A program made the position numbers and the translations under genes. Shown here piece by piece: positions 54,720-62,314 of a DNA stretch of 64,000 nucleotides (position 1 is its first letter; every line of letters begins with the position of its first letter). The stretch spans positions 1,466,528 to 1,530,527 of the forward strand of contig NZ_CP037422.1 of NCBI RefSeq assembly GCF_007748175.1, written 5' to 3'. The stretch comes from Gimesia aquarii (lineage in GTDB: Bacteria; Planctomycetota; Planctomycetia; Planctomycetales; Planctomycetaceae). The notes beneath the pieces were generated by a model, which did no database searches, was not told where the DNA came from, and worked only from the letters and a program-made list of their open reading frames with translations.

Positions 54720-55907
54720 TTAGACTTCCATCAACATTCGTGTTGGCTCTTCCAAAGCTTCTTTGATTCGCTTAAGAAAAACAACTGCTTCTCTGCCATC
54801 AACGACGCGGTGATCGTAAGTCAGTGCGATGTACATCATCGGGCGAATCACGACCTGGCCATCGATTGCAACCGGACGCTCCTGAATGCCATGCATTCCT
54901 AAAACACCACTCTGGGGTGGGTTGACAATGGGTGTTGAAAGCAAGGAACCGTAGACGCCTCCATTGGTGATGGTAAATGTACCACCTTGGAGTTCATCGA
55001 GGCTGATTTTATTGTTGCGTGCACGTTGGCCGAAGTCACTGATCTTGAGTTCGATCTCAGCAAAGCTGAGCCGTTCCGCATTCCGCAGAATTGGGACTAC
55101 CAATCCTTTTCCACCACCGACAGCAATTCCGATGTCATAATAATTTCGGAAGACGAGGTCTGTTCCTCGGATTTCCGCGTTGACTTGAGGAAATAAATTC
55201 AAAGCATCCACAACGGCTTTGACAAAGAATGACATGAAGCCGAGTTTGACATCGTATTTTTTCAAAAACATCTCTTTGTACTGTGACCGCAGATCCATCA
55301 CAGCTGACATATCCACTTCATTGAAGGTGGTTAATAAAGCAGCATTCGATTGCGCTTCCACAAGCCGTTCCGCAATTTTTTTACGGATAGGACTCATGGG
55401 AACAATCTCTTCTTCGCGGAAGGTACCATTATCAGATGCAGCAGAACCTTGGTGATTGAGTACGTCTTCCTTAAGGATACGACCACCGGGGCCGGTACCT
55501 GCAATGTCAGACGATTTTATTCCTTTTTCTGCCATGACTCGGGCCGCAGCCGGCATGACGCGTTCTTCAGAGTTCGATGTGGCTTCTTTGGCTTTTGAAG
55601 GAGCAGAAGCCGCTTCCGACTTTGGGGGAGTTTTAGCAGGTTCGGGCTCGTCGATTCCTGCTGGGCGTTCGGCTTCTTCGAGATAACCGATGACTTCACC
55701 AACGGACGCAGTTTCCCCTGGTTTTTTCAGAATTTCGACAATGTTACCATCTAGAGGAGCTGGAACATCGAAGGTCGCTTTATCGGTCTCTAGCTCGACA
55801 ATTTCACTGTCCTGCGCGACCCATTTTCCCTCTTCGGCATGCCAGGCGCCTATCTGAACTTCGGTGATGGACTCACCTACGGAGGGTACTTTAATTTCAA
55901 TAGACAT
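54720..55907 (-). CDS. odhB: dihydrolipoyllysine succinyltransferase (2-oxoglutarate dehydrogenase E2)
   Basis: About 395 residues from ATG 55907; a GTG at 55916 would add three residues. Domains in order: one lipoyl domain ([15 protein letters not shown], lipoyl Lys43), an Ala/Pro/Glu linker, the peripheral subunit-binding domain ([20 protein letters not shown]) near 115-150, and the acyltransferase core with the catalytic HxxxDG motif [10 protein letters not shown] (His366, Asp370). One lipoyl domain and the length fit the succinyl-transferring SucB/OdhB type rather than acetyltransferase E2. It is first in an operon with lpdA and lipoate ligase; the E1 gene is not in this window. Confidence 0.9.
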   Translation of the reverse strand: MSIEIKVPSVGESITEVQIGAWHAEEGKWVAQDSEIVELETDKATFDVPAPLDGNIVEILKKPGETASVGEVIGYLEEAERPAGIDEPEPAKTPPKSEAASAPSKAKEATSNSEERVMPAAARVMAEKGIKSSDIAGTGPGGRILKEDVLNHQGSAASDNGTFREEEIVPMSPIRKKIAERLVEAQSNAALLTTFNEVDMSAVMDLRSQYKEMFLKKYDVKLGFMSFFVKAVVDALNLFPQVNAEIRGTDLVFRNYYDIGIAVGGGKGLVVPILRNAERLSFAEIELKISDFGQRARNNKISLDELQGGTFTITNGGVYGSLLSTPIVNPPQSGVLGMHGIQERPVAIDGQVVIRPMMYIALTYDHRVVDGREAVVFLKRIKEALEEPTRMLMEV

Positions 55908-56230
55908 CGGACACAATTCTCCAACCGAGTCATCGGGAAAACGTATTATTCTAGACTTTCGCTAGACGTTTTTCTACTTTTCGAGCAGCAAAAGGGATTA
56001 TGACTTCTAGGTAATGTCAGCACAATTCCCGTGTGTATCGAAGATGATAAACAGAAAAAATATTTTGATTTTGAAACTGAAGACAGACAAAATTCGGCCT
56101 GGACAGCTCGCTTAATAAAAAGAACGCTGGCCTATTTATCGGCTTTTCAGCCAGACCAGCGCTCAGATAATTTTACCTGCGGTATTAACCGAAACAGACG
56201 TAACAAGTCTTATCAGTTGTATTGCTTGAA
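55908..56230 (-). other. intergenic region between SMP-30 and odhB genes
   Basis: About 320 bases between two leftward genes. It holds the terminator of the SMP-30 gene (56114-56161), then presumably the odhB promoter. An 84-codon frame on the other strand has no family features and overlaps the SMP-30 gene; it is not called. Confidence 0.4.
56114..56161 (-). terminator. probable intrinsic terminator of the SMP-30 gene
   Basis: On the minus strand CGCTGG (56156-56161) pairs with CCAGCG (56125-56130), with an inner GGCT/AGCC stem, followed by TTCTTTTTATT. It lies about 70 bases after the leftward stop. Confidence 0.5.
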
Positions 56231-57175
56231 TCAGGAAGATTTGCCTGGAAAACGATGCCCTTTGGCCTTCGTATCGATGCGGTAAAGCGAAGTGCGTGCG
56301 GTAATGAACAGGCTTGAGTTATCTTTCCCTCCGAATGTGACATTTGCGGGTTTTTCAGGAACTTCAATGATTCCCAGCAGTTTTCCTTCTGGTGAGAAAA
56401 CCTGCAGGCCCAGGCCTGAAGTAATATAGAGGTTTCCCTTCGTATCAATTGTAAGGCCATCTCCCCCTCTACCCGGTTCTTTGTATCCTTCCTGCTGCTG
56501 CAAAGTGCAGAAAACGCGCCCTTTGCCGATCTTTCCAGGCGCAGTGACAGGATAGGCCCACATTTCCTTCTGCATACTGGGAATGACATAGAGGGTTTTT
56601 TCGTCAGGTGACAGAATCACGCCGTTGGGAGCCTTGAGATTGTCGACGAGGCGTGTCACTTTTCCATCAGCGGCTCGATAATAAACTGCGGTTTTTCCCT
56701 GAGGAAGAGGCTCCGGGGCCCGATAGTGCGGATCAGTAAAATAAACCCCACCTGTACGGTCAACCACGAGGTCGTTTGGGGCGTTAAATCGATTGTCTTG
56801 GTATTCCGTAGCCAGAGGTGTCACCTTTTTGTTTTTCAGATTAATACTTACAAGACGCCCATCCATTTCACACGCCAGCAGATTATTGGCACCATCCAGC
56901 ATCAGACCATTGCAATGATTTGAAGGTTCCAGAAAAACGGAAAGCTTTCCTTTTGAATTGACCTTATAGATTTTGTTATCGGGAATATCAGTGAAATAGA
57001 GATTTCCTTTCAAATCAAATGCGGGTCCCTCTGTAAATTTAAAATCGGTAAATAGTTTCACCGGTTTACCTACAGGGCCGATGCCTGGAATCTCTGAGTC
57101 TTGTTCTGCTAAGACATGAATTGACATCAGTAACAGAGTTACTGAAACGATAGTCCAGTTAAATAAGTTTCGCAT
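56231..57175 (-). CDS. exported SMP-30/gluconolactonase family protein
   Basis: About 314 residues from ATG 57175 (GGAG lies 6 bases upstream); the longer frame begins with TTG. The signal peptide is at about 1-24 (LFNWTIVSVTLLLMSIHVLAEQ). Six-bladed propeller strands of the SMP-30/LRE type are evident: EGPAFDLKGNLYFTDIPDN, FNAPNDLVVDRTGGVYFTDP, APNGVILSPDEKTLYVI and GDGLTIDTKGNLYITSG. The Glu, Asn and Asp ligands of the divalent metal can be matched (E of EGPAF, N of PNDLV, N of NGVIL, D of GDGLT). Lactone hydrolysis of a sugar acid in the periplasm is likely; the substrate is unproven. Followed by a terminator. Confidence 0.85.
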   Translation of the reverse strand: MRNLFNWTIVSVTLLLMSIHVLAEQDSEIPGIGPVGKPVKLFTDFKFTEGPAFDLKGNLYFTDIPDNKIYKVNSKGKLSVFLEPSNHCNGLMLDGANNLLACEMDGRLVSINLKNKKVTPLATEYQDNRFNAPNDLVVDRTGGVYFTDPHYRAPEPLPQGKTAVYYRAADGKVTRLVDNLKAPNGVILSPDEKTLYVIPSMQKEMWAYPVTAPGKIGKGRVFCTLQQQEGYKEPGRGGDGLTIDTKGNLYITSGLGLQVFSPEGKLLGIIEVPEKPANVTFGGKDNSSLFITARTSLYRIDTKAKGHRFPGKSS

Positions 57176-57389
57176 CAAAGGCTCCTTGGATCACGAGGCC
57201 AGTCTGAAATGGGAATACAATTATCCTCTATTAAAGCCTGCCTACCCTATAAAATTCAACCATCTAAAGAATCGGAATGCGTTATCAGTAGAAATCAGGT
57301 CTCGCATGCAGGAAACTGGCTGATAAGAGATAAAGACACGAATTGCCTCTACAAATGAATAAATAAGTGACAGAAGAAAGCTAATCTAG

Positions 57390-58571
57390 ATGGATGCCGT
57401 CCGGCTGCTCAAACAACTCATTTCCATCCCCAGCGTGAATCCCATGGGGCGCGCGGTAAAGGGTGATATCTATTTCGAAGGTAAACTGACTCAGTTTTTA
57501 TGCGACTATTTTACTGAATTGGGAGTGGAATATGAATCGATTGAAGTCGTTCCCGGTCGAAATAATGTCATTGCACGTACCAGTCTGAAGCCGGGGCGAC
57601 CAACGATTCTAATGGACGTACATCAGGATACCGTTCCCGCAGAGGCGATGATTGTTCCCGCTTTTGAGGGTACCGAGAAAGAGGGACGTATCTATGGACG
57701 GGGTGCCTGTGACGTCAAAGGTGGTATGGCAGCGATGTTGATGGCATTTACGCGTCTGGTAAAAGAGAATCCACCTGATGCAGCTAATGTGATTCTAACC
57801 TGCACTTGTGATGAAGAGGCAACAGTGCAGGGAATCAATCATCTTGTAAAACTTTGGGAGAAACCTTCTGGTCTCAGTCAGATATTGACAGAGCCACCCG
57901 ATTTAGGATTAGTCGCTGAGCCGACAATGTTGGATATTGTAGTGGCTCATCGGGGTGCGACGCGCTGGAAAATCAAAACGACAGGGAAAGCTTGTCACAG
58001 TTCTCAGCCTAAGGATGGGATCAATGCCATCTACCGGATGGCTGATGTTTTGCAAGCGCTACAGGAACATGCCGAAGAATTATTGCAAAGAGACGCCCAC
58101 CCTTTATGCGGTCCGCCGACATTGAGTGTTGGCGTAATTGAAGGCGGGGAGAGTGTCAATATTGTGCCTGACAGTTGCACGATAGAAATTGATCGCCGTG
58201 TGATTCCGGGTGAAGATGGTATTGATGTAATGAATCAGGTAGAATCATTTCTCAAACAGAAACTGCCGTTCGAATTTGAAATGCAGCCTCCCTGGATTAC
58301 CGGTGTTTCTCTTTCTGATCATAATAATGGCGAATGGAGCGACCAGTTACTCTCTGTCATCGATTCGGTAGAATCCGGTCATAAGAAAGTAGGCGTTCCC
58401 TATGGCACACATGCCGCGCGCGTCAATCAGGGAGGGGTACCCGCAATGGTGTTCGGCCCCGGTTCTATTGCGCAGGCACACACCGTCGATGAGTGGGTTG
58501 AGATCGACCAGCTATTGAAGGCCGAAGAAGTCTATTATCAATTCTGTGCGAACGCAGGCCGTATTAAATAA
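57390..58571 (+). CDS. M20 family metallopeptidase (ArgE/DapE-like)
   Basis: The protein has 393 residues. Dizinc motifs are complete: MDVHQDTVPAE (His78, Asp80), GRGACDVKGGMAAM (Asp108, bridging), TCDEEATVQG (Glu142, Glu143) and AHTVDEWV (His364). The dimerisation domain lies between about 185 and 300 (VVAHRGATRWKIKTTGKACHSS). It hydrolyses an amide bond of an N-acyl amino acid or short peptide in the cytoplasm; acetylornithine deacetylase and succinyl-diaminopimelate desuccinylase are the nearest types, and sequence alone does not decide. The gene is monocistronic and lies 206 bases upstream of the PadR gene. Confidence 0.88.
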   Translation: MDAVRLLKQLISIPSVNPMGRAVKGDIYFEGKLTQFLCDYFTELGVEYESIEVVPGRNNVIARTSLKPGRPTILMDVHQDTVPAEAMIVPAFEGTEKEGRIYGRGACDVKGGMAAMLMAFTRLVKENPPDAANVILTCTCDEEATVQGINHLVKLWEKPSGLSQILTEPPDLGLVAEPTMLDIVVAHRGATRWKIKTTGKACHSSQPKDGINAIYRMADVLQALQEHAEELLQRDAHPLCGPPTLSVGVIEGGESVNIVPDSCTIEIDRRVIPGEDGIDVMNQVESFLKQKLPFEFEMQPPWITGVSLSDHNNGEWSDQLLSVIDSVESGHKKVGVPYGTHAARVNQGGVPAMVFGPGSIAQAHTVDEWVEIDQLLKAEEVYYQFCANAGRIK

Positions 58572-58616
58572 TAAGATGAGCAAGTCGAGGCTGTTTTTCT
58601 ATATATCAAGCCTGTA

Positions 58617-58638
58617 TAGGGTGTGAGCCTGCACCCTA
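58617..58638. other. hairpin between the M20 and PadR genes
   Basis: TAGGGTG/CACCCTA arms (58617-58623 and 58632-58638) across an 8-base loop, 46 bases after the M20 stop. No T run follows, so a Rho-independent terminator is only possible. Confidence 0.3.
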
Positions 58639-58709
58639 CTCTTCCCGCTTGTTGCGGTTGGAACGGATTGCAGCAAGCCCACTCTTTTTTGTAATCTCAA
58701 AAAATTATC

Positions 58710-58739
58710 TTGACAGTCAATACCTAGAGCGGCTATATA
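58710..58739 (+). promoter_or_regulatory. promoter of the PadR operon
   Basis: TTGACA (58710-58715), an 18-base spacer, and TATATA (58734-58739), about 40 bases before the PadR start. AT-rich ATATGTA/TATGTAT elements between -10 and the start could be the PadR autoregulatory site; that is inference. Confidence 0.5.
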
Positions 58740-58777
58740 TTAGATATGTAGTTATCCTATGTATTGGAGTAAATACG

Positions 58778-59110
58778 ATGAATCCTCAATTATTTGCAGG
58801 CACGTTGGAGATGCTCATTCTGGAATTGGTTTCCGAAGGGCCCACGTATGGTTATGAAATTACGCAGCAGGTAACCAATCGATCGTCGAATGAATTCGAG
58901 CTGAAAGAGGGGAGTCTTTATCCCGCATTGCATAAAATGCAACGTAAAAAGCTCCTGAAATCCTTTTGGAAAGAGGTCGATGGTCGACGGCGTAAATATT
59001 ATGAGTTGACCGTACAAGGGCAAAAAGTCCTTAATGAGAAACGCCAGGAATGGAAGCAGTTTTCTTCCGCCGTTGATCGAATTTTAGGAGCACAAAGTGG
59101 TTTGGCCTGA
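58778..59110 (+). CDS. PadR family transcriptional regulator
   Basis: 110 residues from the ATG at 58778 (GGAG at 58766-58769). An in-frame start at 58649 would add 43 residues that do not match the family and would sit upstream of the promoter. The winged-helix PadR core is clear: GTLEMLILELVSEGPTYGYEI, FELKEGSLYPALHKMQRKKLL and RRRKYYELTVQGQKVLNE. It lacks the long C-terminal domain of PadR proper and belongs to the short subfamily that usually regulates an adjacent membrane-protein gene. It overlaps the following gene by 14 bases, which implies co-translation. The cytoplasmic repressor probably responds to a small ligand or stress. Confidence 0.9.
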   Translation: MNPQLFAGTLEMLILELVSEGPTYGYEITQQVTNRSSNEFELKEGSLYPALHKMQRKKLLKSFWKEVDGRRRKYYELTVQGQKVLNEKRQEWKQFSSAVDRILGAQSGLA

Positions 59111-60740
59111 AGTCAGTATCGAAGATTTTCCTCCTAGACGCGACGATGAACCCGCGTCGTTAAGGCAGGATATACTTGATGAGCTGACCGATCACTTTGT
59201 TTGTGCTTTGAATCGCGAGTTATTGAAGAATCCAGACGAGGGTTTGGCTCAAGAACGTGTAATCAAAAATTTTGGTGACCCTGTTAAAATCGCCCGCCAA
59301 CTCTGGTTTGATGCAATGAAGGAGAGAATTATGTCTCAACGAATTATGACCGGAATTTCAGCCGTGATGGCCGTTTGCAGTATCGCTGTGGTTGGTATTG
59401 CCTGGATTTTAATGCGAGACAGTCAGTTGGTAAATCGTCAGATGCTGGACCAACTGGCGGTGATAGCCGACAGACCTCAGGCTGATTCCACAGTTGTCAA
59501 AAGTTTGCAGAGTACCAATGAAGCCATCGTACGCGAATTAAAGGTCCTGGCGGATTCGCAACGACCATCACGATCAGCAAACGACATGGGTATGTCTGGA
59601 ATGATGGGAGCGATGGGAATGGGCGAAGGTGAAATGATGGCAGGTGGTTTTGGTGTGGAATCAAAGCCGGCTGAACCCTCCAATATTAACCAGCAAATTT
59701 TGAAACAATTGGAGCAGTTAAATCAAAAACAAAAAACGCAGGGCAAAAGTTCAATTAGTGAAATGCACAACATTTCTTTTAAACTGGTTCAAGATACCAA
59801 AGCCACAAAACCAGCGGTGGGTTTTAAGGGGAAACTGACAAAGTCAGGAAAGCAAACAGAAACGTTTAGTGTAGATGCGGTTAGTGATGCAAAGGGACAA
59901 CTGGATTTTGGAAAACTTCCCTGGGGAAAATATTACTTGTCGCTCTATAGTCCCTGGAATGAATGGTGTTCTCTGTCGAACATTTCGATGATCCCGGGAC
60001 GAGACTATTCCCAGTGGGTTGTCTGCCCTACGAGTGAGCCAAATAAGATTACTGTTCGGTTTGAAGTCAATTGGCCAGAGAAACTCAAATCAGAAGACTG
60101 GTACTTGATCTGTGATTTTCGTCGCATGACAAGTCCCCGTCGACTTGAACTCAATACTCATCGAATTATACAGGATCATACATGGTTTTTTGATCAAAGT
60201 GATCTGCAACCGAGTGAGAAGGGCGTCTATCTGGTCGACCGGGAGAACAATATAATGCCGTGTCCGCTTGGTGTGAATGGAAAATATGAAGATCTGAAGC
60301 CGGAAACGTTGGCAGTACAACCATCTATTCACTTGAGAGAGGGACAATATCCATTGTCGTTGATCTATCTCGTCCCCAAGCAGGACTTGACGAAACTTTC
60401 AGAGCTCGACAAGTCGAAGCCATATCATGTCGTCAATCAGCTGCAAGGTGGTATAAAACGATATAATCCTTTTGATTCTGCATATCGAATGAACTCGTCT
60501 TTTGGAGGTGGCCTTCCAGTGACACGTGTTGGAGGTGGCTTTCCAGTGACATGTGTTTTGATTCCCTTTATAAACGCGAAGCCTGGTCCAGGAACGGACT
60601 TCGGAGGCGATGTGGAACCAGATGGTATCCAATTACAACAGCTACTCACTTTTACTACTTCAAACGATCAACCCAATGTCTGGAAGATTGATTTACCTAA
60701 ATTAGACTTTCTTACTTCATCATTCGATTCATCGAAATAA
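59097..60740 (+). CDS. membrane-anchored protein with PadR-linked N-terminal helical domain, copy 1
   Basis: 547 residues from a GTG at 59097; AGGAG lies 6 bases upstream, inside padR. Residues 1-75 form a charged helical domain (SLRQDILDELTDHFVCALNRE, then FGDPVKIARQLW) resembling the HAAS/permease-prefix domains usually encoded next to short PadR regulators. One transmembrane helix lies at about 84-107. A Met/Gly-rich linker follows (MGMSGMMGAMGMGEGEM, about 163-185) and then a long beta-rich domain (LDFGKLPWGKYYLSL; VRFEVNWPEKLKSEDWYL; ICDFRRM) of carboxypeptidase-regulatory type. Near 60504-60557 it contains a tandem 27-bp duplication. Probably a membrane sensor or secreted-face binding protein controlled by PadR. 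An internal SD plus ATG at 59331 could give a form lacking the N-terminal domain. Confidence 0.8.
   Translation: MVWPEVSIEDFPPRRDDEPASLRQDILDELTDHFVCALNRELLKNPDEGLAQERVIKNFGDPVKIARQLWFDAMKERIMSQRIMTGISAVMAVCSIAVVGIAWILMRDSQLVNRQMLDQLAVIADRPQADSTVVKSLQSTNEAIVRELKVLADSQRPSRSANDMGMSGMMGAMGMGEGEMMAGGFGVESKPAEPSNINQQILKQLEQLNQKQKTQGKSSISEMHNISFKLVQDTKATKPAVGFKGKLTKSGKQTETFSVDAVSDAKGQLDFGKLPWGKYYLSLYSPWNEWCSLSNISMIPGRDYSQWVVCPTSEPNKITVRFEVNWPEKLKSEDWYLICDFRRMTSPRRLELNTHRIIQDHTWFFDQSDLQPSEKGVYLVDRENNIMPCPLGVNGKYEDLKPETLAVQPSIHLREGQYPLSLIYLVPKQDLTKLSELDKSKPYHVVNQLQGGIKRYNPFDSAYRMNSSFGGGLPVTRVGGGFPVTCVLIPFINAKPGPGTDFGGDVEPDGIQLQQLLTFTTSNDQPNVWKIDLPKLDFLTSSFDSSK
59319..59333 (+). promoter_or_regulatory. 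internal Shine-Dalgarno and ATG in copy 1
   Basis: AAGGAG (59319-59324), 6 bases, ATG at 59331-59333. The same arrangement with the same spacing occurs in copy 2 (CAGGAG and ATG 61011) and copy 3 (AAGGAG at 62537-62542, ATG 62549). It precedes the membrane helix in all three. Confidence 0.4.
60504..60557 (+). repeat. tandem 27-bp duplication in copy 1
   Basis: Two head-to-tail 27-base units (60504-60530 and 60531-60557) differ at two bases and encode GGGLPVTRV and GGGFPVTCV. The units are in frame. Neither copy 2 nor copy 3 has it, so the duplication is recent. Confidence 0.85.
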
Positions 60741-60798
60741 TACTCAATGATTAAAACGGATTGTTCTTTTGCGATGAATCAATAGTGTGGAATACAAA

Positions 60799-61010
60799 GT
60801 GGGTTGGTCTGAGATCAGTCCTCCTCAGCACGATAATGGGCTCGCGTAGTTTAAAGGATATGCTTGTTGGACTGACTGATCACTTTAGCTGTGCATTGAA
60901 TCGTGTGTTATTAAAGAAGCCGAGTGAAAGACAAGCAAGTGATTAAGCAGTTTGGTGAGCCTGTCAAAATTGCCCACCAACTCTGGTTTGATGCAGTGCA
61001 GGAGAGAAGT
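60799..61010 (+). pseudogene. decayed N-terminal region of copy 2
   Basis: DNA from GTG 60799 aligns with the first 70 codons of copies 1 and 3 (start context ACAAAGTG; WSEIS versus WPEVS; LTDHFSCALNR versus LTDHFVCALNR; FGEPVKIAHQLWFDA). It has lost 12 bases near the start, carries an in-frame TAG, has a 2-base deletion just after it and an 8-base deletion near 60935. The HAAS-like domain can therefore not be translated from the usual start. Confidence 0.75.
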
Positions 61011-62264
61011 ATGCCTCAACGAATTATGATTGGTGTCTCTATTGTGATGGTGGTTTGTTGTGTTGCGGTTGTTGGAATCGCCTGGTCTTTGATTAAAGAA
61101 AGTCAGACGATTAATCAAAATATAATGGCTCTGTTGGCTACCATCACTGATCGACTGCAACCTGTCGCGGTGGAGAATAGGGATCAGGAGATATTGAAAC
61201 CCTTGGATGTACTGAAGCAGGTACAGCGTGATCAGGCAATTCCTGTTACTGAGCAAACGAGCCAGATTTCTTTTCAATTAGTTCAAGAAACCAACATTGG
61301 AAAACCAGCTATTGGTTTTTTGGGGCAGTTAACAAAATCAGGGGGTAAATCTGATTCATTTACGCTAAGTGCCGTTGTCGATAAGTCCGGGAAACTCGAT
61401 TTTGGAAAACTACCCTGCGGAAGATATTCCTTGCAGATACATTCGCATTGGAATGAATACGCGACGATGTCAAAATTTACAACGATTCCTGGGCACAGCT
61501 ATTCCCAGACGATTGTCTGCCCCACTGCTGCTCCCAAACGTGTGCCAGTTCAGTTTCAAGTCGATTGGTCAGACAAGCTCAAGTCAGAAGATTGGGTTTT
61601 GTTATGTGATTTTCGTTCCCCAGAGAGTTCAGGAAGCGCACAGCTCCTTACTCGGAGAATAGGTCATGTCCGTTGGACGAGTAATGGGCAATTTTTTACT
61701 GGCGAGGATCAACCATTGGTTTATCTGATTGACAAAGAAAATCAAGTGAGTATTTGCCCTTTAGATCAACAGGGAGAATATAAAGATCTTGACCAGAATA
61801 CCTTGGTAGAGAAGCAATCCATCAACATAATTGAAGGAGAGAATTATACATTAGCTATCATTTACTTAATCCAGAAACATGATTTGAAGAAACTATCCTC
61901 TTTAAATTTACCAAGATCCTGTATTGTTTCTGTGAATAAGAGCGTAAGAACCATCCCATTTGATCCATCCACGAGAATTAGTAGCACTTTTGGTACCACT
62001 GCAGACGATGTCATTCTTGAAGAAGAGGCTTATATCCCTTTTACCTCAATTATTGTGCCATTCAAAAGTATCGATTTTATATCTATTATTGACGATTCAA
62101 TTTTAAATCGATCGGCATTACATACGAAAACGATAGATGGCATTCTATTAACAGAAGTATGGACCTATACGGCATTGAAAGATCAACCCAATGTTTGGGA
62201 GATTAAGGTTCCCTCAATGGAATTTACTCTTGCGGAATCTGGTTCATTGAATAGTGCCCTGTAA
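61011..62264 (+). CDS. membrane-anchored protein, copy 2, lacking its N-terminal domain
   Basis: 417 residues from ATG 61011 (CAGGAG 6 bases upstream); the frame is open back to a GTG at 60924, but that part belongs to the decayed region. The protein starts at the membrane helix (IGVSIVMVVCCVAVVGIAWSL) and then carries the same beta-rich domain as its neighbours: ISFQLVQETNIGKPAIGF, KLDFGKLPCGRYSLQIHSHW, VQFQVDWSDKLKSEDWVL and LCDFRSPESS. The distal third (IRT IPFDPSTRISSTFG) has diverged. It has no N-terminal regulatory domain, so it may be uncoupled from PadR-type control at the protein level. The ORF has no internal stop over 417 codons, which argues against simple decay. Confidence 0.7.
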   Translation: MPQRIMIGVSIVMVVCCVAVVGIAWSLIKESQTINQNIMALLATITDRLQPVAVENRDQEILKPLDVLKQVQRDQAIPVTEQTSQISFQLVQETNIGKPAIGFLGQLTKSGGKSDSFTLSAVVDKSGKLDFGKLPCGRYSLQIHSHWNEYATMSKFTTIPGHSYSQTIVCPTAAPKRVPVQFQVDWSDKLKSEDWVLLCDFRSPESSGSAQLLTRRIGHVRWTSNGQFFTGEDQPLVYLIDKENQVSICPLDQQGEYKDLDQNTLVEKQSINIIEGENYTLAIIYLIQKHDLKKLSSLNLPRSCIVSVNKSVRTIPFDPSTRISSTFGTTADDVILEEEAYIPFTSIIVPFKSIDFISIIDDSILNRSALHTKTIDGILLTEVWTYTALKDQPNVWEIKVPSMEFTLAESGSLNSAL

Positions 62265-62280
62265 CCGGGAAGAGTGGCGT
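62241..62280 (-). pseudogene. fossil 3' end of the convergent right-edge gene
   Basis: On the minus strand this stretch reads LFPVTGHYSMNQIPQE and a stop, matching the last residues of the gene at the right edge (LFPVTGHYSMNRIPER). The similarity begins abruptly at LFP. It overlaps the end of copy 2, as the real gene overlaps copy 3, so it is probably the edge of an ancestral duplication unit and not a gene. Confidence 0.65.
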
Positions 62281-62314
62281 CTTTTCATCATTGGATGAAT
62301 TTAAGGAGCACAAA

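Noticed and set aside
56031..56285. 84-codon rightward frame between odhB and SMP-30 genes
   Set aside because: It overlaps the terminator and the 3' end of the SMP-30 gene on the other strand, has no family features and no ribosome-binding site.
60799..61010. Sequencing error as the explanation for the broken N terminus of copy 2
   Set aside because: There are several independent lesions (a 12-base loss, a nonsense codon, 2- and 8-base deletions) plus amino acid divergence; a single read error cannot explain them, though resequencing could still check.
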